NCBI RefSeq assembly: GCF_026240945.1
Contig: NZ_JAPFPY010000006.1
Location: 62,001 to 126,000, forward strand
DNA from: Mycolicibacterium sp. J2
GTDB lineage: Bacteria; Actinomycetota; Actinomycetes; Mycobacteriales; Mycobacteriaceae
Length of the DNA stretch: 64,000 nt
Direction: 5' to 3'
The notes beneath the pieces were generated by a model. It was not told the DNA's origin and did not search any database. It saw only the letters and a list, made by a program, of their open reading frames with translations. A program made the position numbers and the translations under genes. Below, piece after piece: positions 37,273 to 47,382 of this stretch (positions are counted from its first letter, which is position 1; the number at the start of each line of letters is the position of its first letter).

Positions 37273-38985
37273 TTATTGCACCTCTTCTTCGGGGTTCGAC
37301 GCGCTGGTCACGTGACGCAGCCGCTTCATCTCTTCCCACCGCTGTCCGGACGGGCGGTAACCGGTGCCGGGGCCGGCATAGTCGTTGGCGTCGTTGATCG
37401 CCGACAGCGGCTGGCCGTTGGTGAGGATGGCCGAGGTCTGCAACAGGTCACCGGAGACGCGCTGCCGCAGGCTGGACAACATCCGTTCGGCGATATCGGA
37501 GAAACCGGTGGCCTCCAACGCCTTCACGAGGTCAAGACCGGTGATGTTGCGGTCCATCACCTGCTGCGCACCCTTGAGGTCCTCCAGCACGTCGCGGGGG
37601 ATCAGATCCTGACTTCCGTTGGCGTAGACCGCCGTCTCGATCTCGGTATCGGTGATCGGCGGCAGATCCAGGTACTTGAACACCGCCTGCAGCGCCTTGG
37701 CCGCGCGGGTGCGCGCCGCCAGGATCTCGGACTCCTTCACGTGCCGCAGCCCGCCGTCGATCTGCAGGTCCCGCTGAATGGTGTTGAAGTCGTCGAAATC
37801 GTCGCTGTCGACATTGGATCCGGCGAACATGTTGTCGTAGTTGGGCACCGCCGAGTAGCCCGAGCACACGAAGTCGGTGCCCGGCATCATCTGCGGCATC
37901 AGCCGCGCGGTGCGACGCATCGGCGAGTGCGAGAACGACTGGTCGTTACCGGACGCACACTCCAGGTCGACCGCCGAGGCGATCAGGTTCTCGGCGGCCA
38001 CCGCGCGGATACCGCCGGGCACCGCACCGGGAACGCCGATACAGGAGATCGAGCCGTTCTGCAGACCCTGCACCCCGGCACCCTTGGTCACCAGGATGCA
38101 CCGAATCTCCAGGTACAGCATGGACTTTCCCTGCGCGTTGCCCATCTGCACCTCGGAACCGGTGCCGGAGGTGAAGCGCATCTTGATGCCGCGCGATGCA
38201 TAGGCGGCCGCCAGAAATGCCTTCGACCATGGCGTGTCGTCACCGTCGACGAAGACCGGCTCGGTGCCGTAGACCGAGATCGTCTCGGCGTAACCGGTGA
38301 TGCCGCGCATGCCGAGGTCGAGTTCGGTGGCCTCTTCCAGCGCGCACTGGGTCTGCGGCCCGTCGGCGCCGGCCTGGCTACCGATGGCCTGCGCCATGGC
38401 GACCAGCGGCGCGTACCGGACGACACCCAAAGTTGTTTCCACTTCGGCGAATCCGCGCAGGGTGGCTTCGGCGGCCTCGCACGCCACCTGCAGCGGGTTG
38501 TCCCTGGCGCTGGTGCAGTGCGCCTGGTTCGCCGGGGTGCGGCGGGCGCGCATCTTCTGCATGCCCATCATGATCTCGACGATGTTGAGGTTCTTGGCGA
38601 CGGCCAGCAGCTTGGCCGGCGTGAGGCCCTTGGTGACGGCGATGACCTCGTCGCGGCTGACGCCCGGGTCGACGAGCATGCCGGCGATCTGGGCCGCCGG
38701 AATCGCCATGGACTGTTCGGTGGTGGCCACGTCGATCGCCTTGTCGGCGATGAACTGGTCGATGAAGTCGAAGTCGGCGCGGGCGGTGCCGTCCATCTCG
38801 ACGATCAGGCCGTTCTCCACGCGGACGCTGGGTTCGGGATCGAACGGGCTGTCCATGGCCACCATCCCGACTTCGGGCCACTCCTCGACGAAGCCGTCGA
38901 GATTGACCGGTCGGGCTTCCAATGCCTGGGTGCGCAGCGACTGCCGGACGACGGCGGCGGCCGGCTGGGGAGCTACTGCAGTCAT
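37273..38985 (-). CDS. B12-dependent diol/glycerol dehydratase large (alpha) subunit
   Basis: This 570-residue protein is the catalytic TIM-barrel subunit. It has conserved segments such as [13 protein letters not shown], the active-site region [21 protein letters not shown], and [16 protein letters not shown]. The enzyme uses adenosylcobalamin to turn 1,2-propanediol into propanal or glycerol into 3-hydroxypropanal. It is flanked by its gamma subunit upstream and its beta subunit downstream. Which diol it prefers cannot be told; propionyl-CoA synthetase in the operon favours propanediol, while GlpF/GlpK nearby favour glycerol. Confidence 0.96.
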   Translation of the reverse strand: MTAVAPQPAAAVVRQSLRTQALEARPVNLDGFVEEWPEVGMVAMDSPFDPEPSVRVENGLIVEMDGTARADFDFIDQFIADKAIDVATTEQSMAIPAAQIAGMLVDPGVSRDEVIAVTKGLTPAKLLAVAKNLNIVEIMMGMQKMRARRTPANQAHCTSARDNPLQVACEAAEATLRGFAEVETTLGVVRYAPLVAMAQAIGSQAGADGPQTQCALEEATELDLGMRGITGYAETISVYGTEPVFVDGDDTPWSKAFLAAAYASRGIKMRFTSGTGSEVQMGNAQGKSMLYLEIRCILVTKGAGVQGLQNGSISCIGVPGAVPGGIRAVAAENLIASAVDLECASGNDQSFSHSPMRRTARLMPQMMPGTDFVCSGYSAVPNYDNMFAGSNVDSDDFDDFNTIQRDLQIDGGLRHVKESEILAARTRAAKALQAVFKYLDLPPITDTEIETAVYANGSQDLIPRDVLEDLKGAQQVMDRNITGLDLVKALEATGFSDIAERMLSSLRQRVSGDLLQTSAILTNGQPLSAINDANDYAGPGTGYRPSGQRWEEMKRLRHVTSASNPEEEVQ

Positions 38986-38994
38986 TCGGTTCTC

Positions 38995-39423
38995 CTATTC
39001 GCTGGTGGCCAGGATGTCACGGCGCTCGTAGACGTCGGCCGCCTCGAGCACCAGGGTGGCCAGGTGGCTGGCGTGGTACCGGGTGGTGAGTTCGTCGGCG
39101 ATCGCTTCGAGCTCGGCCTTGGTCGAGGCGTTGGGCCGCAACGCGTTGTAGATCTCCAGCACCCTGGCGTCCGGGATGGCGGTCATCTCCGCCGCGCGGC
39201 GCAGGTTCGCCCCGAGCTGGGGCCGGCCCACCTTCTCCGAGATCTGGGCCTGCAGTCGCAGGGTGTCGGGGGTGATGCGCAGGTCGGTCGCCTCGATGTC
39301 ACCGGCCACCACGGCGTCGATGGTGATGTCTTCGATCGATTTGCCGTTGGGGGTGAACAGCAGATCGCGTCGGTGGACACTGAGCGGGTAGTCGGTCGCG
39401 GGGTCCAGGGTGGGTTCCGTCAT
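38995..39423 (-). CDS. Diol/glycerol dehydratase small (gamma) subunit
   Basis: The 142-residue product has the PduE/DhaE pattern DYPLSVHRRDLLFTPNGKSIEDITIDAV and RLQAQISEKVGRPQLGANLRRAAE. It is the first gene of the dehydratase operon, ending nine bases before the alpha subunit. In the well-known pdu and dha operons the order is alpha-beta-gamma, so gamma-first is a different arrangement. Confidence 0.94.
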   Translation of the reverse strand: MTEPTLDPATDYPLSVHRRDLLFTPNGKSIEDITIDAVVAGDIEATDLRITPDTLRLQAQISEKVGRPQLGANLRRAAEMTAIPDARVLEIYNALRPNASTKAELEAIADELTTRYHASHLATLVLEAADVYERRDILATSE

Positions 39424-39442
39424 GTACTACTCCCAGTTGAGG

Positions 39443-39465
39443 GATGACCGCCCGAAGGGGTCATC
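39443..39465 (-). promoter_or_regulatory. Leader hairpin of the diol dehydratase operon
   Basis: GATGAC/GTCATC outer arms and CCC/GGG inner arms around GAA form a compact hairpin about 20 bases upstream of the gamma-subunit start codon. It is in the 5' leader and might affect translation; no cobalamin riboswitch features are visible. Confidence 0.4.
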
Positions 39466-39487
39466 TCGGTCCATCACTGCATCGTTT

Positions 39488-39531
39488 GTGACACGGACTG
39501 GCCGCGACCCGCCCATTGTGTCTCGTGTCAC
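39488..39531. promoter_or_regulatory. Spaced inverted repeat in the diol dehydratase promoter region
   Basis: GTGACACG (39488-39495) and CGTGTCAC (39524-39531) are perfect 8-base inverted arms 28 bases apart, immediately beside the GTTGCA tandem repeat. They may be an additional regulator site. Confidence 0.4.
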
Positions 39532-39548
39532 GTTGCACCGACGTTGCA
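39532..39548. promoter_or_regulatory. GTTGCA-N5-GTTGCA tandem element upstream of the diol dehydratase operon
   Basis: Two GTTGCA hexamers on the + strand, 11 bases apart start to start, lie about 110 bases upstream of the gamma-subunit gene. The same element occurs at 40440-40456 (opposite orientation) and 47383-47399, each in an intergenic region of this island. Confidence 0.6.
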
Positions 39549-39693
39549 GCAATCATCCGCGTCAAACATGCTGGTCGGGGCTGGGCCGTCGCGGCGGCCC
39601 CACCTTTCGGTGAGGTCCACCACTCCCCCATCCGACCAGTTCTGCGGTATCGCCGGGTCGGCGCCGCGCCGGCGGCGCTAGCGTGCAACCACC

Positions 39694-40428
39694 ATGAGTG
39701 GCGGCGGCACATCCGGCGGCGCCGAGCTGGCCCAATTGGCCGCGCTCGGCGAGTACTTCGCGCTGCCGGTCCTCGCGAATGTCGATCCGGACACCGAATG
39801 GCAGTGCTTGCCAGCCCTTTTCACCGATGCCACGCTGACCGATCACGTCCGGCGCACGCACGCGGCGATGACCGCGGCGGCCGAGTGCTCACCGCAGCGG
39901 ATCCCGGTCCGGGTGGCGGCGTCGTCGTTCCAGCTGGGGGTGGCCGCGCGGCTCCTGTCACCGGTCATCGGGGCAGCGCTCTGCTTGGGGGCCGTCCCCC
40001 TCCTCGACCTGTACTCGGTGCGCTGGTGTCCGTCGCACGGCCACACCCCGCGGTTCGCCGTCACGGGCCCGGAGTGGGCCGGCACCAATTCGGCCGGCAC
40101 CATCTCGGCGACCGTGGTGTCGGCGCTGCTCGCCCTCGGCGACCATCTGGACCGGTTGTTCGCGCTGTCCACCCAGGTCAGTCGCGGCAACATCGCGTCG
40201 GCGGCCAATGGCGCGGTGACGGTGCTGGGGATGACCCGGCCCGATCTTCTCGTCTCGGGCCGGGCCCTCATCCAGGAGCTGGTCCACACCGGTGCGCTGG
40301 CCGGCACCGGCAGCTTCATCGGCGATCGGTTCACCCGGCGCAGTTGTTGTCTGTACTACCAGGTGCCGCGGTCGGGGCTGTGTGGCGACTGTGTGCTGGC
40401 TGCGTCACAGCCGGGTGGCGCCGACTGA
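39694..40428 (+). CDS. FhuF-like (2Fe-2S)-binding protein
   Basis: The 244-residue protein ends with the FhuF-type cluster motif CC-x10-C-x2-C (SCCLYYQVPRSGLCGDC), which binds a 2Fe-2S centre in siderophore-iron reductases. The first 180 residues are Ala/Leu-rich and variable, as in mycobacterial members. A role in reducing ferric siderophores or another electron-transfer step is inferred. It is divergent from the dehydratase operon and lies 76 bases upstream of the LuxR-type regulator. Confidence 0.75.
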   Translation: MSGGGTSGGAELAQLAALGEYFALPVLANVDPDTEWQCLPALFTDATLTDHVRRTHAAMTAAAECSPQRIPVRVAASSFQLGVAARLLSPVIGAALCLGAVPLLDLYSVRWCPSHGHTPRFAVTGPEWAGTNSAGTISATVVSALLALGDHLDRLFALSTQVSRGNIASAANGAVTVLGMTRPDLLVSGRALIQELVHTGALAGTGSFIGDRFTRRSCCLYYQVPRSGLCGDCVLAASQPGGAD

Positions 40429-40439
40429 CTTCGTCTCTT

Positions 40440-40456
40440 TGCAACCCCGGTGCAAC
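40440..40456. promoter_or_regulatory. GTTGCA-N5-GTTGCA tandem element upstream of the LuxR-type gene
   Basis: On the + strand it reads TGCAAC-CCCGG-TGCAAC, the reverse complement of the tandem element found at 39532 and 47383, with identical spacing. It is 49 bases before the regulator start codon, so the gene may be part of, or control, this regulon. Confidence 0.6.
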
Positions 40457-40504
40457 GCTGCCGGCCGTAGCATTCGCCGCTCAGCGGCAGGACGGAGATC
40501 GACC

Positions 40505-41236
40505 ATGGGCTGGTCACAGACGCGCTACGCACCACCCGAACCGGGCAGGCGCGGCGCGGGGATCGATCGGTCGCCCGAAATCGGCGGTGCACCAGCATCT
40601 TTCGCCGACCCTAGCCCGGTGCGCACGGTGTTCGTGATGAACGACGAGTTGCTCAGGCACGGCCTGATGCACGTCGCCGGGCAGGGCGACGCCATCGCGC
40701 TGGTGGCGGATTTCGAGCATGGCCCCGGCTTGGCGGACCGGCTGCACACGCTGGCTCCCGACCTGCTGGTGGTGGGCGCCGAAGCCGCGAGCGAGCTGGC
40801 GGCGCTGCTGGCCGAGCTCGATCCGGCACCCAAAGTGGTGGCCGTCATCGACGGCGACGACCCCCGCGAACCGGCGCTCCCCCTGATCCGGGCCGGGGTC
40901 GACGGTGTGGTGGACCGCCGGTCGCCGTCGGCCGATCTGCTCGACACCATCGAACGGGTGCTCGGCGGCCACAGCGCACTCGATGCCCGCAGCGCCGACA
41001 CCCTCATCACGGAATTGCGGGCGCAGTCCGAACCGGGCTACGCACGTCTGCTCACCCGGCGCGAAGGTGAAGTGCTGGGCCTGCTCACCAATGGTCTGGA
41101 CAACCGGGCGATCGCCGCCACGCTGTTCATCTCGGAGGCGACGGTGAAGTTCCATCTGCACAACATCATGGACAAGTTCGGGGTACACAGCCGGGCAGCC
41201 CTGGTGGCCACCGTGCTGCGGGGGCGCCATGGCTGA
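40505..41236 (+). CDS. LuxR/NarL-type regulator with a degenerate receiver domain
   Basis: The 243-residue product ends with a clear LuxR HTH (LTRREGEVLGLLTNGLDNRAIAATLFISEATVKFHLHNIMDKFGV). The N-terminal domain has the receiver layout, but the position of the phosphoacceptor Asp reads LLVVGAE, so it probably is not phosphorylated. A 40-residue tail precedes the receiver; an alternative start is the Met of FVMNDELL. It overlaps cobA by eight bases, linking it to corrinoid/siroheme synthesis, and is the nearest candidate to bind the GTTGCA tandem element. Confidence 0.82.
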   Translation: MGWSQTRYAPPEPGRRGAGIDRSPEIGGAPASFADPSPVRTVFVMNDELLRHGLMHVAGQGDAIALVADFEHGPGLADRLHTLAPDLLVVGAEAASELAALLAELDPAPKVVAVIDGDDPREPALPLIRAGVDGVVDRRSPSADLLDTIERVLGGHSALDARSADTLITELRAQSEPGYARLLTRREGEVLGLLTNGLDNRAIAATLFISEATVKFHLHNIMDKFGVHSRAALVATVLRGRHG

Positions 41237-42347
41237 CGGCGGCAGTGGCGATATCGCACTGCGCCTGCCGGTGCGCGGACGCGCGGTCACGGTGGTCGGA
41301 TCCGATGATCGCGCGCCGGCCGTGGTCGGCGCGCTGCTGTCGGCGGGGGCCACGGTGACCGTGTTGGCGGTCCGGCCCGCCGCGTACCTGTCCGATCTGG
41401 CCGAGCGCGGACTGATCACGTTGTGGCAGCGCGATTTCGAGGCCACCGATGTCGAGGCCGCCGACTTGCTGTTCGCCCACACCGGTGTCGCGGCGACCGA
41501 TCGCCGCATCGCCGAACTGGCCCGCCGGCACGGCCTGTTCTGCATCGCCGCCGACCAACCCGCGCGACGTCCGGAGCGGGAACGGAATGGACGGGTGATC
41601 GTGGTCGGCGGCGGACCCGGTGATCCCGGTCTGCTCACCGTTGCCGGCCGGGAAGCGCTGGGCCGTGCCGACGTGGTGGTGGCCGACCGGCTGGCGCCGG
41701 TGGGTGCGCTCAACGATATTGCGCCGCAAGCACAGATCATCGACGTGTCGAAGATTCCCGGCGGGCGCCGGACCGAACAGGACGATATCAACGCGATGTT
41801 GATCGAGCACGCCCGCGCCGGGCGCACCGTGGTGCGGCTCAAGGGCGGTGACGGGTTCGTCTTCGGCCGCGGCGGTGAGGAGGCCGACGAATGCGTGCGA
41901 GCTGGGGTCACCGTCGAGGTGATCCCCGGTGTCAGCTCGGCAATCGCGGCACCCGCAGCGGCTCTGATCCCGGTCACCCACCGCGGCCTCACCCAGGGCT
42001 TCACGGTGGTGTCCGGCCATGTGCCGCCGGAACATCCGGATTGCACGGTCGACTACACCGCGCTGGCGCGGGCGAACACCACGATCGTGCTGATGATGGC
42101 GGTGGCGAACCTCGCCGAGATCACCCGCGCCCTGCTGGACGGCGGGCTGGCCCCGGGCACCCCGGCCGCCGTGATCGCCGATGGCACCCTGGCCGGCCAG
42201 CGCGTGGTCCGGGCGGACTTGGCGACGATCGCCGCGGCCGCGCGCTCGGCGGCGGTGCGCCCGCCCGCGACCACCGTCATCGGTGCGGTCGCGGGTTTCG
42301 TGCCGGGGCGCGCCTGCCGGCCGCTGGCCGCACAATTGAGCGGCTGA
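41229..42347 (+). CDS. cobA: Uroporphyrinogen-III C-methyltransferase with N-terminal Rossmann domain
   Basis: The 372-residue protein has two parts: residues 1-112 resemble the siroheme synthase NAD-binding domain (GRAVTVVGSDDRAPAVVGALL), and residues 115-372 are the SAM-dependent methyltransferase (VVGGGPGDPGLLTVAG, then LKGGDGFVFGRGGEE). It makes precorrin-2, the branch point to cobalamin and siroheme. Since the nearby diol dehydratase needs adenosylcobalamin, its placement makes metabolic sense, though siroheme for nitrite/sulfite reductase is an alternative. Gene name is by function; CysG-like naming is also used. Confidence 0.88.
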   Translation: MADGGSGDIALRLPVRGRAVTVVGSDDRAPAVVGALLSAGATVTVLAVRPAAYLSDLAERGLITLWQRDFEATDVEAADLLFAHTGVAATDRRIAELARRHGLFCIAADQPARRPERERNGRVIVVGGGPGDPGLLTVAGREALGRADVVVADRLAPVGALNDIAPQAQIIDVSKIPGGRRTEQDDINAMLIEHARAGRTVVRLKGGDGFVFGRGGEEADECVRAGVTVEVIPGVSSAIAAPAAALIPVTHRGLTQGFTVVSGHVPPEHPDCTVDYTALARANTTIVLMMAVANLAEITRALLDGGLAPGTPAAVIADGTLAGQRVVRADLATIAAAARSAAVRPPATTVIGAVAGFVPGRACRPLAAQLSG

Positions 42348-42432
42348 CCGCTCCTCTACCCCCGAAATCCGACGTTCTGGTGGGACGGCACCCGAAAGTG
42401 CCTGCAGAACGTCGGAATTGGGAGCCGCGGCG

Positions 42433-43146
42433 TTATCCGGGCAGCAGTCCAGCCAACCCAGCGGCCAACGCCCCACCGATCAGTGGGGCCACCACCGGTA
42501 CCCAGGCATAGTCCCAGCCCGCATCGGCCTTGCCCTTGATCGGCATCAACGCGTAAGCCAGCCGCGGGCCGAGGTCACGGGCAGGGTTGATGGCGTAGCC
42601 GGTCGGTCCACCGAGCCCGAAGCCGATGGTGATGATGACGAACGACACCGCGGCGTACCCCAGGTTGGTGTTGATCTGCGGGTTGGTCAGAATCCAGAAC
42701 ACCAACACGAACGTGGCGATCACCTCGGTGACGATGTTCCACGGGATCCCCCGCACGGCGGGCGAGGTGCAGAAGATGCCGCGGGTACCGGAGTTGTCGT
42801 CCATGTTGTCGAATTGGAGTTTGAAGGCGGCCCAGCACAACCAGGCGCCGACGAAGCCACCCAGTACCTGCGCCGCCCAGTACACCGGAACCGATGACCA
42901 GGGCACCCCGCCCGACATGGCGACCGCGAGCGTGACAGCGGGGTTGAGGTGGGCCCCGGCCGGACTGGCGATACTCGCACCGGCGAACACCGCGAATCCC
43001 CAGCCGACCACGATGACGACCCAGTCACCGCCGCCACCGTGCGAGAACGAGTTCTTGAGTACCACAGCGGCCACCGAGCCGTTCCCGAGCAGGCAGAGCA
43101 CCGCCGTGCCAAGGAACTCCCAGACGAAGATGTCGATATTCGACAC
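42433..43146 (-). CDS. glpF: Glycerol facilitator (MIP/aquaporin family)
   Basis: Starting at GTG 43146 (GGAAGG eight bases upstream) it has 237 residues and six transmembrane segments. Two NPA boxes are present, HLNPAVTLA and AINPARDLG; the Asp following the second NPA-R is the usual mark of glycerol-conducting GlpF channels. Glycerol, and probably propanediol, would enter through it for the glycerol kinase and the diol dehydratase of the island. Confidence 0.92.
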   Translation of the reverse strand: MSNIDIFVWEFLGTAVLCLLGNGSVAAVVLKNSFSHGGGGDWVVIVVGWGFAVFAGASIASPAGAHLNPAVTLAVAMSGGVPWSSVPVYWAAQVLGGFVGAWLCWAAFKLQFDNMDDNSGTRGIFCTSPAVRGIPWNIVTEVIATFVLVFWILTNPQINTNLGYAAVSFVIITIGFGLGGPTGYAINPARDLGPRLAYALMPIKGKADAGWDYAWVPVVAPLIGGALAAGLAGLLPG

Positions 43147-43250
43147 TGACACACCCTTCCTCGACCGCCAAAGGTTCTGCCGCACAGTCTTTGTGCCCCG
43201 CGCGGCGCAGGTGTGATTTCCGTCGGGTACTGCCCACTTACTGTTCGAAG

Positions 43251-43321
43251 GGTCAGGTTTTGGTCAGGTTCTGGCCACCGAATACCGGTCGGGGCGCAAT
43301 CACCTGACCGCGGTGATTGCG
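43251..43321. promoter_or_regulatory. Repeat-rich divergent control region of glpF and the HbpS-like gene
   Basis: GGTCAGGTT occurs twice in tandem (43251-43259 and 43262-43270) and its core recurs inverted as ACCTGACC (43302-43309). The latter sits in the loop of a perfect palindrome CGCAATCAC-N9-GTGATTGCG (43295-43321). These features lie between two divergent genes and look like operators. Confidence 0.55.
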
Positions 43322-43400
43322 GCCATTATGATCGACGGCGGGCCACTGCACCCCGCGAACGTCAAAGTCTCTGCAGGAAAACCGATTCGAAAGGTCCGTC

Positions 43401-43799
43401 ATGACATCCATCAGCCTGCCCGACGCCACCAGAGTGGTCGACGCCGCGATCGAGAAAGCCCGCGAGATCGGGCAGCCGATGAATATCGCCGTCGTCGACG
43501 ACGGCGCTCATCTGGTGGCGTTCGCCAGGATGGACGGTGCCATCAAGGCCAGCATCGACATCTCGATCCGCAAGGCGCGCACGTCGATCCTGATGAATGC
43601 GCCCACGAGCGCGCTGACCGCGATCTCCCAGCCGGGAGCGGAGCTCTACGGGCTGGAACAGACCTGCGGCGGCTTGGTGATCTTCGGCGGGGGCATCCCG
43701 CTGACCGTCGACGGCGTGGTGGTCGGCGCGATCGGCGTGAGTGCCGGAAGTGTGGAGCAGGATGTCAGCGTGGCCGAGGCGGGTGTCGCGGCCCTGTAG
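43401..43799 (+). CDS. HbpS/GlcG-family heme- or corrinoid-binding protein
   Basis: This 132-residue protein is a single GlcG/HbpS domain, the same fold as the C-terminal part of PduO. It shows MNIAVVDDGAHLVAFARMDGA near the start and GGLVIFGGGIPLTVDGVVVGAIGVSAGS near the end. Members bind heme or cobalamin and often neighbour diol utilisation genes. Here it lies between glpF and glpK. No signal peptide is present, so it should be cytosolic. The exact ligand is not known. Confidence 0.88.
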   Translation: MTSISLPDATRVVDAAIEKAREIGQPMNIAVVDDGAHLVAFARMDGAIKASIDISIRKARTSILMNAPTSALTAISQPGAELYGLEQTCGGLVIFGGGIPLTVDGVVVGAIGVSAGSVEQDVSVAEAGVAAL

Positions 43800-43841
43800 A
43801 GCCGGTCGGCCCCGGCGCGCTGCGCCGGGGCCGATGCCGAG

Positions 43842-45359
43842 TCAGGACACGTCGACCCAGTCCAGGGTGCGCTGAACTGCCTTCTGCCAGCCCTCGTAAC
43901 CTTGCGCCCGTTGATCTTCCGACCACGAGGGTGACCAGCGTTTGTCTTCCTGCCAGTTGGCCCGCAGGTCGTTCGGATCGCTCCAGAAGCCGACAGCGAG
44001 GCCGGCGGCATAGGCCGCGCCGAGCGCGGTGGTCTCGGCCACAACAGGTTTCACCACATCGACGCCCAACACATCGGCCTGGATCTGCATGCACAATTCG
44101 TTGGCCGTGATTCCACCATCCACCTTGAGCACCTCCAGGTGCACGCCGGAGTCGGCCTCCATCGCGTCGACCACATCGCGGCTCTGGTAGCAGATCGCCT
44201 CCAGCGTCGCGCGCGCCACATGCGCATTGGTATTGAACCGCGACAATCCGACGATGGCACCGCGGGCGTCCGAGCGCCAGTACGGCGCGAACAGACCGGA
44301 GAAAGCGGGCACGAAGTACACCCCGCCGTTGTCGGTGACCTGGCGGGCCAGCGCCTCGCTCTGCGCGGCCCCGCTGATGATGCCCAGCTGGTCGCGCAGC
44401 CACTGCACCGCCGATCCCGTCACGGCAATGGAACCCTCAAGGGCGTACACCGGTTTGGCATCCCCGAACTGGTAGCAGACGGTGGTCAGCAGCCCGTTGT
44501 CCGAGCGCACGATCTTCTCGCCGGTGTTGAGCAGCAGGAAGTTGCCGGTGCCGTAGGTATTCTTGGCTTCACCTGCCGACAGGCACACCTGACCCACCAT
44601 CGCGGCCTGCTGATCACCGAGGATGCCGGTCACCGGCACCTCGCCGCCCATCGGGCCGGTAGCCAGGGTGGTCCCGTACGGTTCCGGCGACGAGGACGGC
44701 CGGATCTGCGGCAGCATCTGGCGCGGAATGCCGAAGAAGGACAACAATTCGTCGTCCCAGTCCAGGGTCTCCAGGTTCATCAGCATGGTGCGGCTGGCGT
44801 TGGTGACGTCGGTGACGTGCACGCCGCCGCGGGGGCCGCCGGTCAGGTTCCACACCACCCAGCTGTCGCTGGTGCCGAAGAGGGCATCACCCTTCTCGGC
44901 GGCCTCCCGCACGCCGTCGACGATTTCCAGGATCCACTGGATCTTGCCGCCGGAGAAGTAGGTGGCCGGCGGTAGACCCGCCTTGCGACGGATGACGTCG
45001 CCTCGGCCGTCACGGTCCAGCGCCGAGGCGATCCGGTCGGTGCGGGTGTCCTGCCACACGATGGCGTTGTAGTACGGCCTGCCGGTGTGCTTGTTCCATA
45101 CCAGCGATGTTTCACGCTGGTTGGTGATGCCCAGTGCGGCAATGTCGTTCGGCTGCAGGTTGGTGTTGTTGAGCACCGATGTCAGCACCGACGCGGTGCG
45201 TTCCCAGATTTCGACCGGGTTGTGTTCGACCCAGCCGGCCTGGGGCAGGATCTGTTCGTGTTCGAGCTGATGCCGCCCCACCTCGGCACCGGCATGATCG
45301 AAGATCATGGCGCGGGTGCTCGTGGTGCCCTGGTCTATGGCTGCGACGAAATCGGGCAA
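43842..45359 (-). CDS. glpK: Glycerol kinase
   Basis: The 505-residue FGGY kinase starts at TTG 45359 (GGAG upstream). It has the phosphate loop [23 protein letters not shown], the [11 protein letters not shown] loop and the C-terminal [18 protein letters not shown] region. It phosphorylates glycerol to sn-glycerol-3-phosphate. It is the third gene of the ALDH-DUF779-glpK set, separated by only eight bases from DUF779. Confidence 0.97.
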   Translation of the reverse strand: MPDFVAAIDQGTTSTRAMIFDHAGAEVGRHQLEHEQILPQAGWVEHNPVEIWERTASVLTSVLNNTNLQPNDIAALGITNQRETSLVWNKHTGRPYYNAIVWQDTRTDRIASALDRDGRGDVIRRKAGLPPATYFSGGKIQWILEIVDGVREAAEKGDALFGTSDSWVVWNLTGGPRGGVHVTDVTNASRTMLMNLETLDWDDELLSFFGIPRQMLPQIRPSSSPEPYGTTLATGPMGGEVPVTGILGDQQAAMVGQVCLSAGEAKNTYGTGNFLLLNTGEKIVRSDNGLLTTVCYQFGDAKPVYALEGSIAVTGSAVQWLRDQLGIISGAAQSEALARQVTDNGGVYFVPAFSGLFAPYWRSDARGAIVGLSRFNTNAHVARATLEAICYQSRDVVDAMEADSGVHLEVLKVDGGITANELCMQIQADVLGVDVVKPVVAETTALGAAYAAGLAVGFWSDPNDLRANWQEDKRWSPSWSEDQRAQGYEGWQKAVQRTLDWVDVS

Positions 45360-45367
45360 CGCTGCTC

Positions 45368-45787
45368 CTAACCGTTAAGATGTTGAGCCCGAGTCCGATC
45401 GGGCTCCAACGCATCGCATGTCGTGTTCTCCAGCCCGCTGACGATGCGGGCCCGCGACAAGAATCGCACGCCTTGTCCCGCTTCGAGGCTAAACCCGGCT
45501 CCCCGGCCCGCGACGACGTCGATGACCATCTGGGTGTGCTCCCAGACGGGGTACTGCGGGCCCGACACCCACACCGGGACCCCGAACGGTTGGCGTTCGG
45601 AGACGACGTTCAGCATGCCGAGCAGCACGTCGCTGTCGCCGATCGGGAACTCCCCCACCAGGTAGCAGATCGGCGACGAGCCGTCGCCGCCGGCGCCGGA
45701 CTGATGAAACATCAAGGGGCCGTGGCGTTTCTGCAGGTGGATGAGCAGTTCCCCGGCCGGCCGAGTGATCAGGACCCGAGGTGTCAT
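45368..45787 (-). CDS. DUF779-family protein
   Basis: The 139-residue protein matches DUF779 with [25 protein letters not shown] and the C-terminal [28 protein letters not shown]779 genes usually follow an acetaldehyde-type dehydrogenase, as here (seven bases after ALDH). The conserved His, Cys and Gly-rich stretch hint at a metal or cofactor role, but no function is established. Confidence 0.88.
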   Translation of the reverse strand: MTPRVLITRPAGELLIHLQKRHGPLMFHQSGAGGDGSSPICYLVGEFPIGDSDVLLGMLNVVSERQPFGVPVWVSGPQYPVWEHTQMVIDVVAGRGAGFSLEAGQGVRFLSRARIVSGLENTTCDALEPDRTRAQHLNG

Positions 45788-45794
45788 GGCCTGT

Positions 45795-47318
45795 TCAGAA
45801 GAAGCCGGCGGCGTTTTCGCTGTAACTGACCAGCAGGTTCTTGGTCTGCTGGTAGTGATCGAGCATCATATGGTGGTTTTCCCGACCAATACCGGACTGC
45901 TTGTACCCACCGAACGCCGCATGCGCCGGATACTGGTGATAACAGTTCGTCCACACCCGACCGGCCTTGATATCACGACCCGCCCGATAGGCGGTATTAC
46001 CGTTGCGGCTCCACACCCCCGCACCCAACCCGTACAAGGTGTCATTGGCCAACGCCATCGCATCCTGATAATCGGTGAACGACGTCACCGCCACCACCGG
46101 CCCGAAAATCTCCTCCTGGAAAATCCGCATCTTGTTGTTCCCGGTGAAAATCGTCGGCGCCACATAATAACCACCATTGAGATCACCACCGAGCTGCGCG
46201 CGCTCACCCCCGGTCACCACCTGAGCACCCTCACTCTTCCCGATCTCGATATAAGACAAGATCTTCTCCAACTGATCATTGGAGGCCTGCGCCCCGATCA
46301 TCGTCTCGGTATCCAACGGATCCCCCTGACGCACCGCCTTCGTCCGCACCGCCGCCAACGCCAAAAACTCATCGAAAATATCGGCCTGAATCAGACTGCG
46401 CGACGGACACGTGCACACCTCACCCTGATTCAACGCGAACATCGTGAACCCCTCCAACGCCTTGTCCTGATACGCATCGTTTTCGGCCAACACATCGTTG
46501 AAGAAAATATTCGGCGACTTACCCCCGAGCTCCAAGGTCACCGGGATCAGGTTCTGGCTCGCGTACTGCATGATCAACCGGCCCGTGGTCGTCTCCCCGG
46601 TGAACGCGATCTTGGCGATCCGGTTCGACGACGCCAACGGCTTACCCGCCTCCACCCCGAACCCGTTGACAATGTTGACCACCCCCGCCGGCAACAAATC
46701 CCCGATCACCTCGAACAAGTACAAAATCGAGGCCGGAGTCTGCTCAGCCGGCTTGAGCACCACCGCATTACCCGCCGCCAACGCCGGCGCCAACTTCCAC
46801 ACCGCCATCAAAATCGGGAAATTCCACGGAATGATCTGCCCCACCACCCCCAACGGCTCATGAAAGTGATACGCCACCGTGTCCTCATCGATCTCCGACA
46901 ACGACCCTTCCTGAGCCCGGATCGCCCCCGCGAAATACCGGAAATGATCCACCGCCAACGGAATATCAGCATTCAACGTCTCCCGGACCGGTTTGCCGTT
47001 ATCCCAAGACTCCGCCACCGCGATCGACTCCAAATTCGCCTCGATCCGATCCGCGATCTTGTTCAACAACACCGCCCGCGCCGCCACCGAGGTCTTCCCC
47101 CACGCCGGCGCCGCCGCATGCGCAGCATCCAACGCCGCCTCAACATCAGCCTCATCCGACCGCGGCACCTCACAAAACACCTGCCCCGTCACCGGCGACC
47201 GATTCTCGAAATACCGGCCCCCCACCGGAGCCACCCACTGCCCCCCAATGAAATTCCCATAACGAGACTTAAACGACATCAAAGCGCCCTCAACACCCGG
47301 GCGTGCATAAACAGTCAC
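45795..47318 (-). CDS. Aldehyde dehydrogenase (ThcA/acetaldehyde dehydrogenase type)
   Basis: The 507-residue enzyme starts at GTG 47318 behind AGGAG. Catalytic Cys is in [11 protein letters not shown] (about residue 300), Glu in LELGGKSPN. The double Cys CTC and the DUF779 neighbour mark the group that includes Rhodococcus ThcA and bacterial ExaC-type acetaldehyde/propanal dehydrogenases. It would oxidise propanal or 3-hydroxypropanal from the diol dehydratase to the acid. Codon choice is strikingly uniform compared with neighbours, suggesting high expression. A GTTGCA tandem element lies 65 bases upstream. Confidence 0.94.
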   Translation of the reverse strand: MTVYARPGVEGALMSFKSRYGNFIGGQWVAPVGGRYFENRSPVTGQVFCEVPRSDEADVEAALDAAHAAAPAWGKTSVAARAVLLNKIADRIEANLESIAVAESWDNGKPVRETLNADIPLAVDHFRYFAGAIRAQEGSLSEIDEDTVAYHFHEPLGVVGQIIPWNFPILMAVWKLAPALAAGNAVVLKPAEQTPASILYLFEVIGDLLPAGVVNIVNGFGVEAGKPLASSNRIAKIAFTGETTTGRLIMQYASQNLIPVTLELGGKSPNIFFNDVLAENDAYQDKALEGFTMFALNQGEVCTCPSRSLIQADIFDEFLALAAVRTKAVRQGDPLDTETMIGAQASNDQLEKILSYIEIGKSEGAQVVTGGERAQLGGDLNGGYYVAPTIFTGNNKMRIFQEEIFGPVVAVTSFTDYQDAMALANDTLYGLGAGVWSRNGNTAYRAGRDIKAGRVWTNCYHQYPAHAAFGGYKQSGIGRENHHMMLDHYQQTKNLLVSYSENAAGFF

Positions 47319-47382
47319 GAATGATCTCCTGCCACGAGACGACGAAAAGTGTGTCGGTCGTCACTCAATGTACGAAGAGAGG

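Noticed and set aside
39424..39693. Cobalamin riboswitch upstream of the B12-dependent diol dehydratase
   Set aside because: I looked for a B12-box-like sequence and the expected multi-stem leader and saw only a short hairpin and the repeats described.
41166..42476. Long - strand open frames opposite cobA
   Set aside because: cobA on the + strand has diagnostic motifs; the opposite frames have low-complexity Arg/Ala/Ser composition and no start signals.
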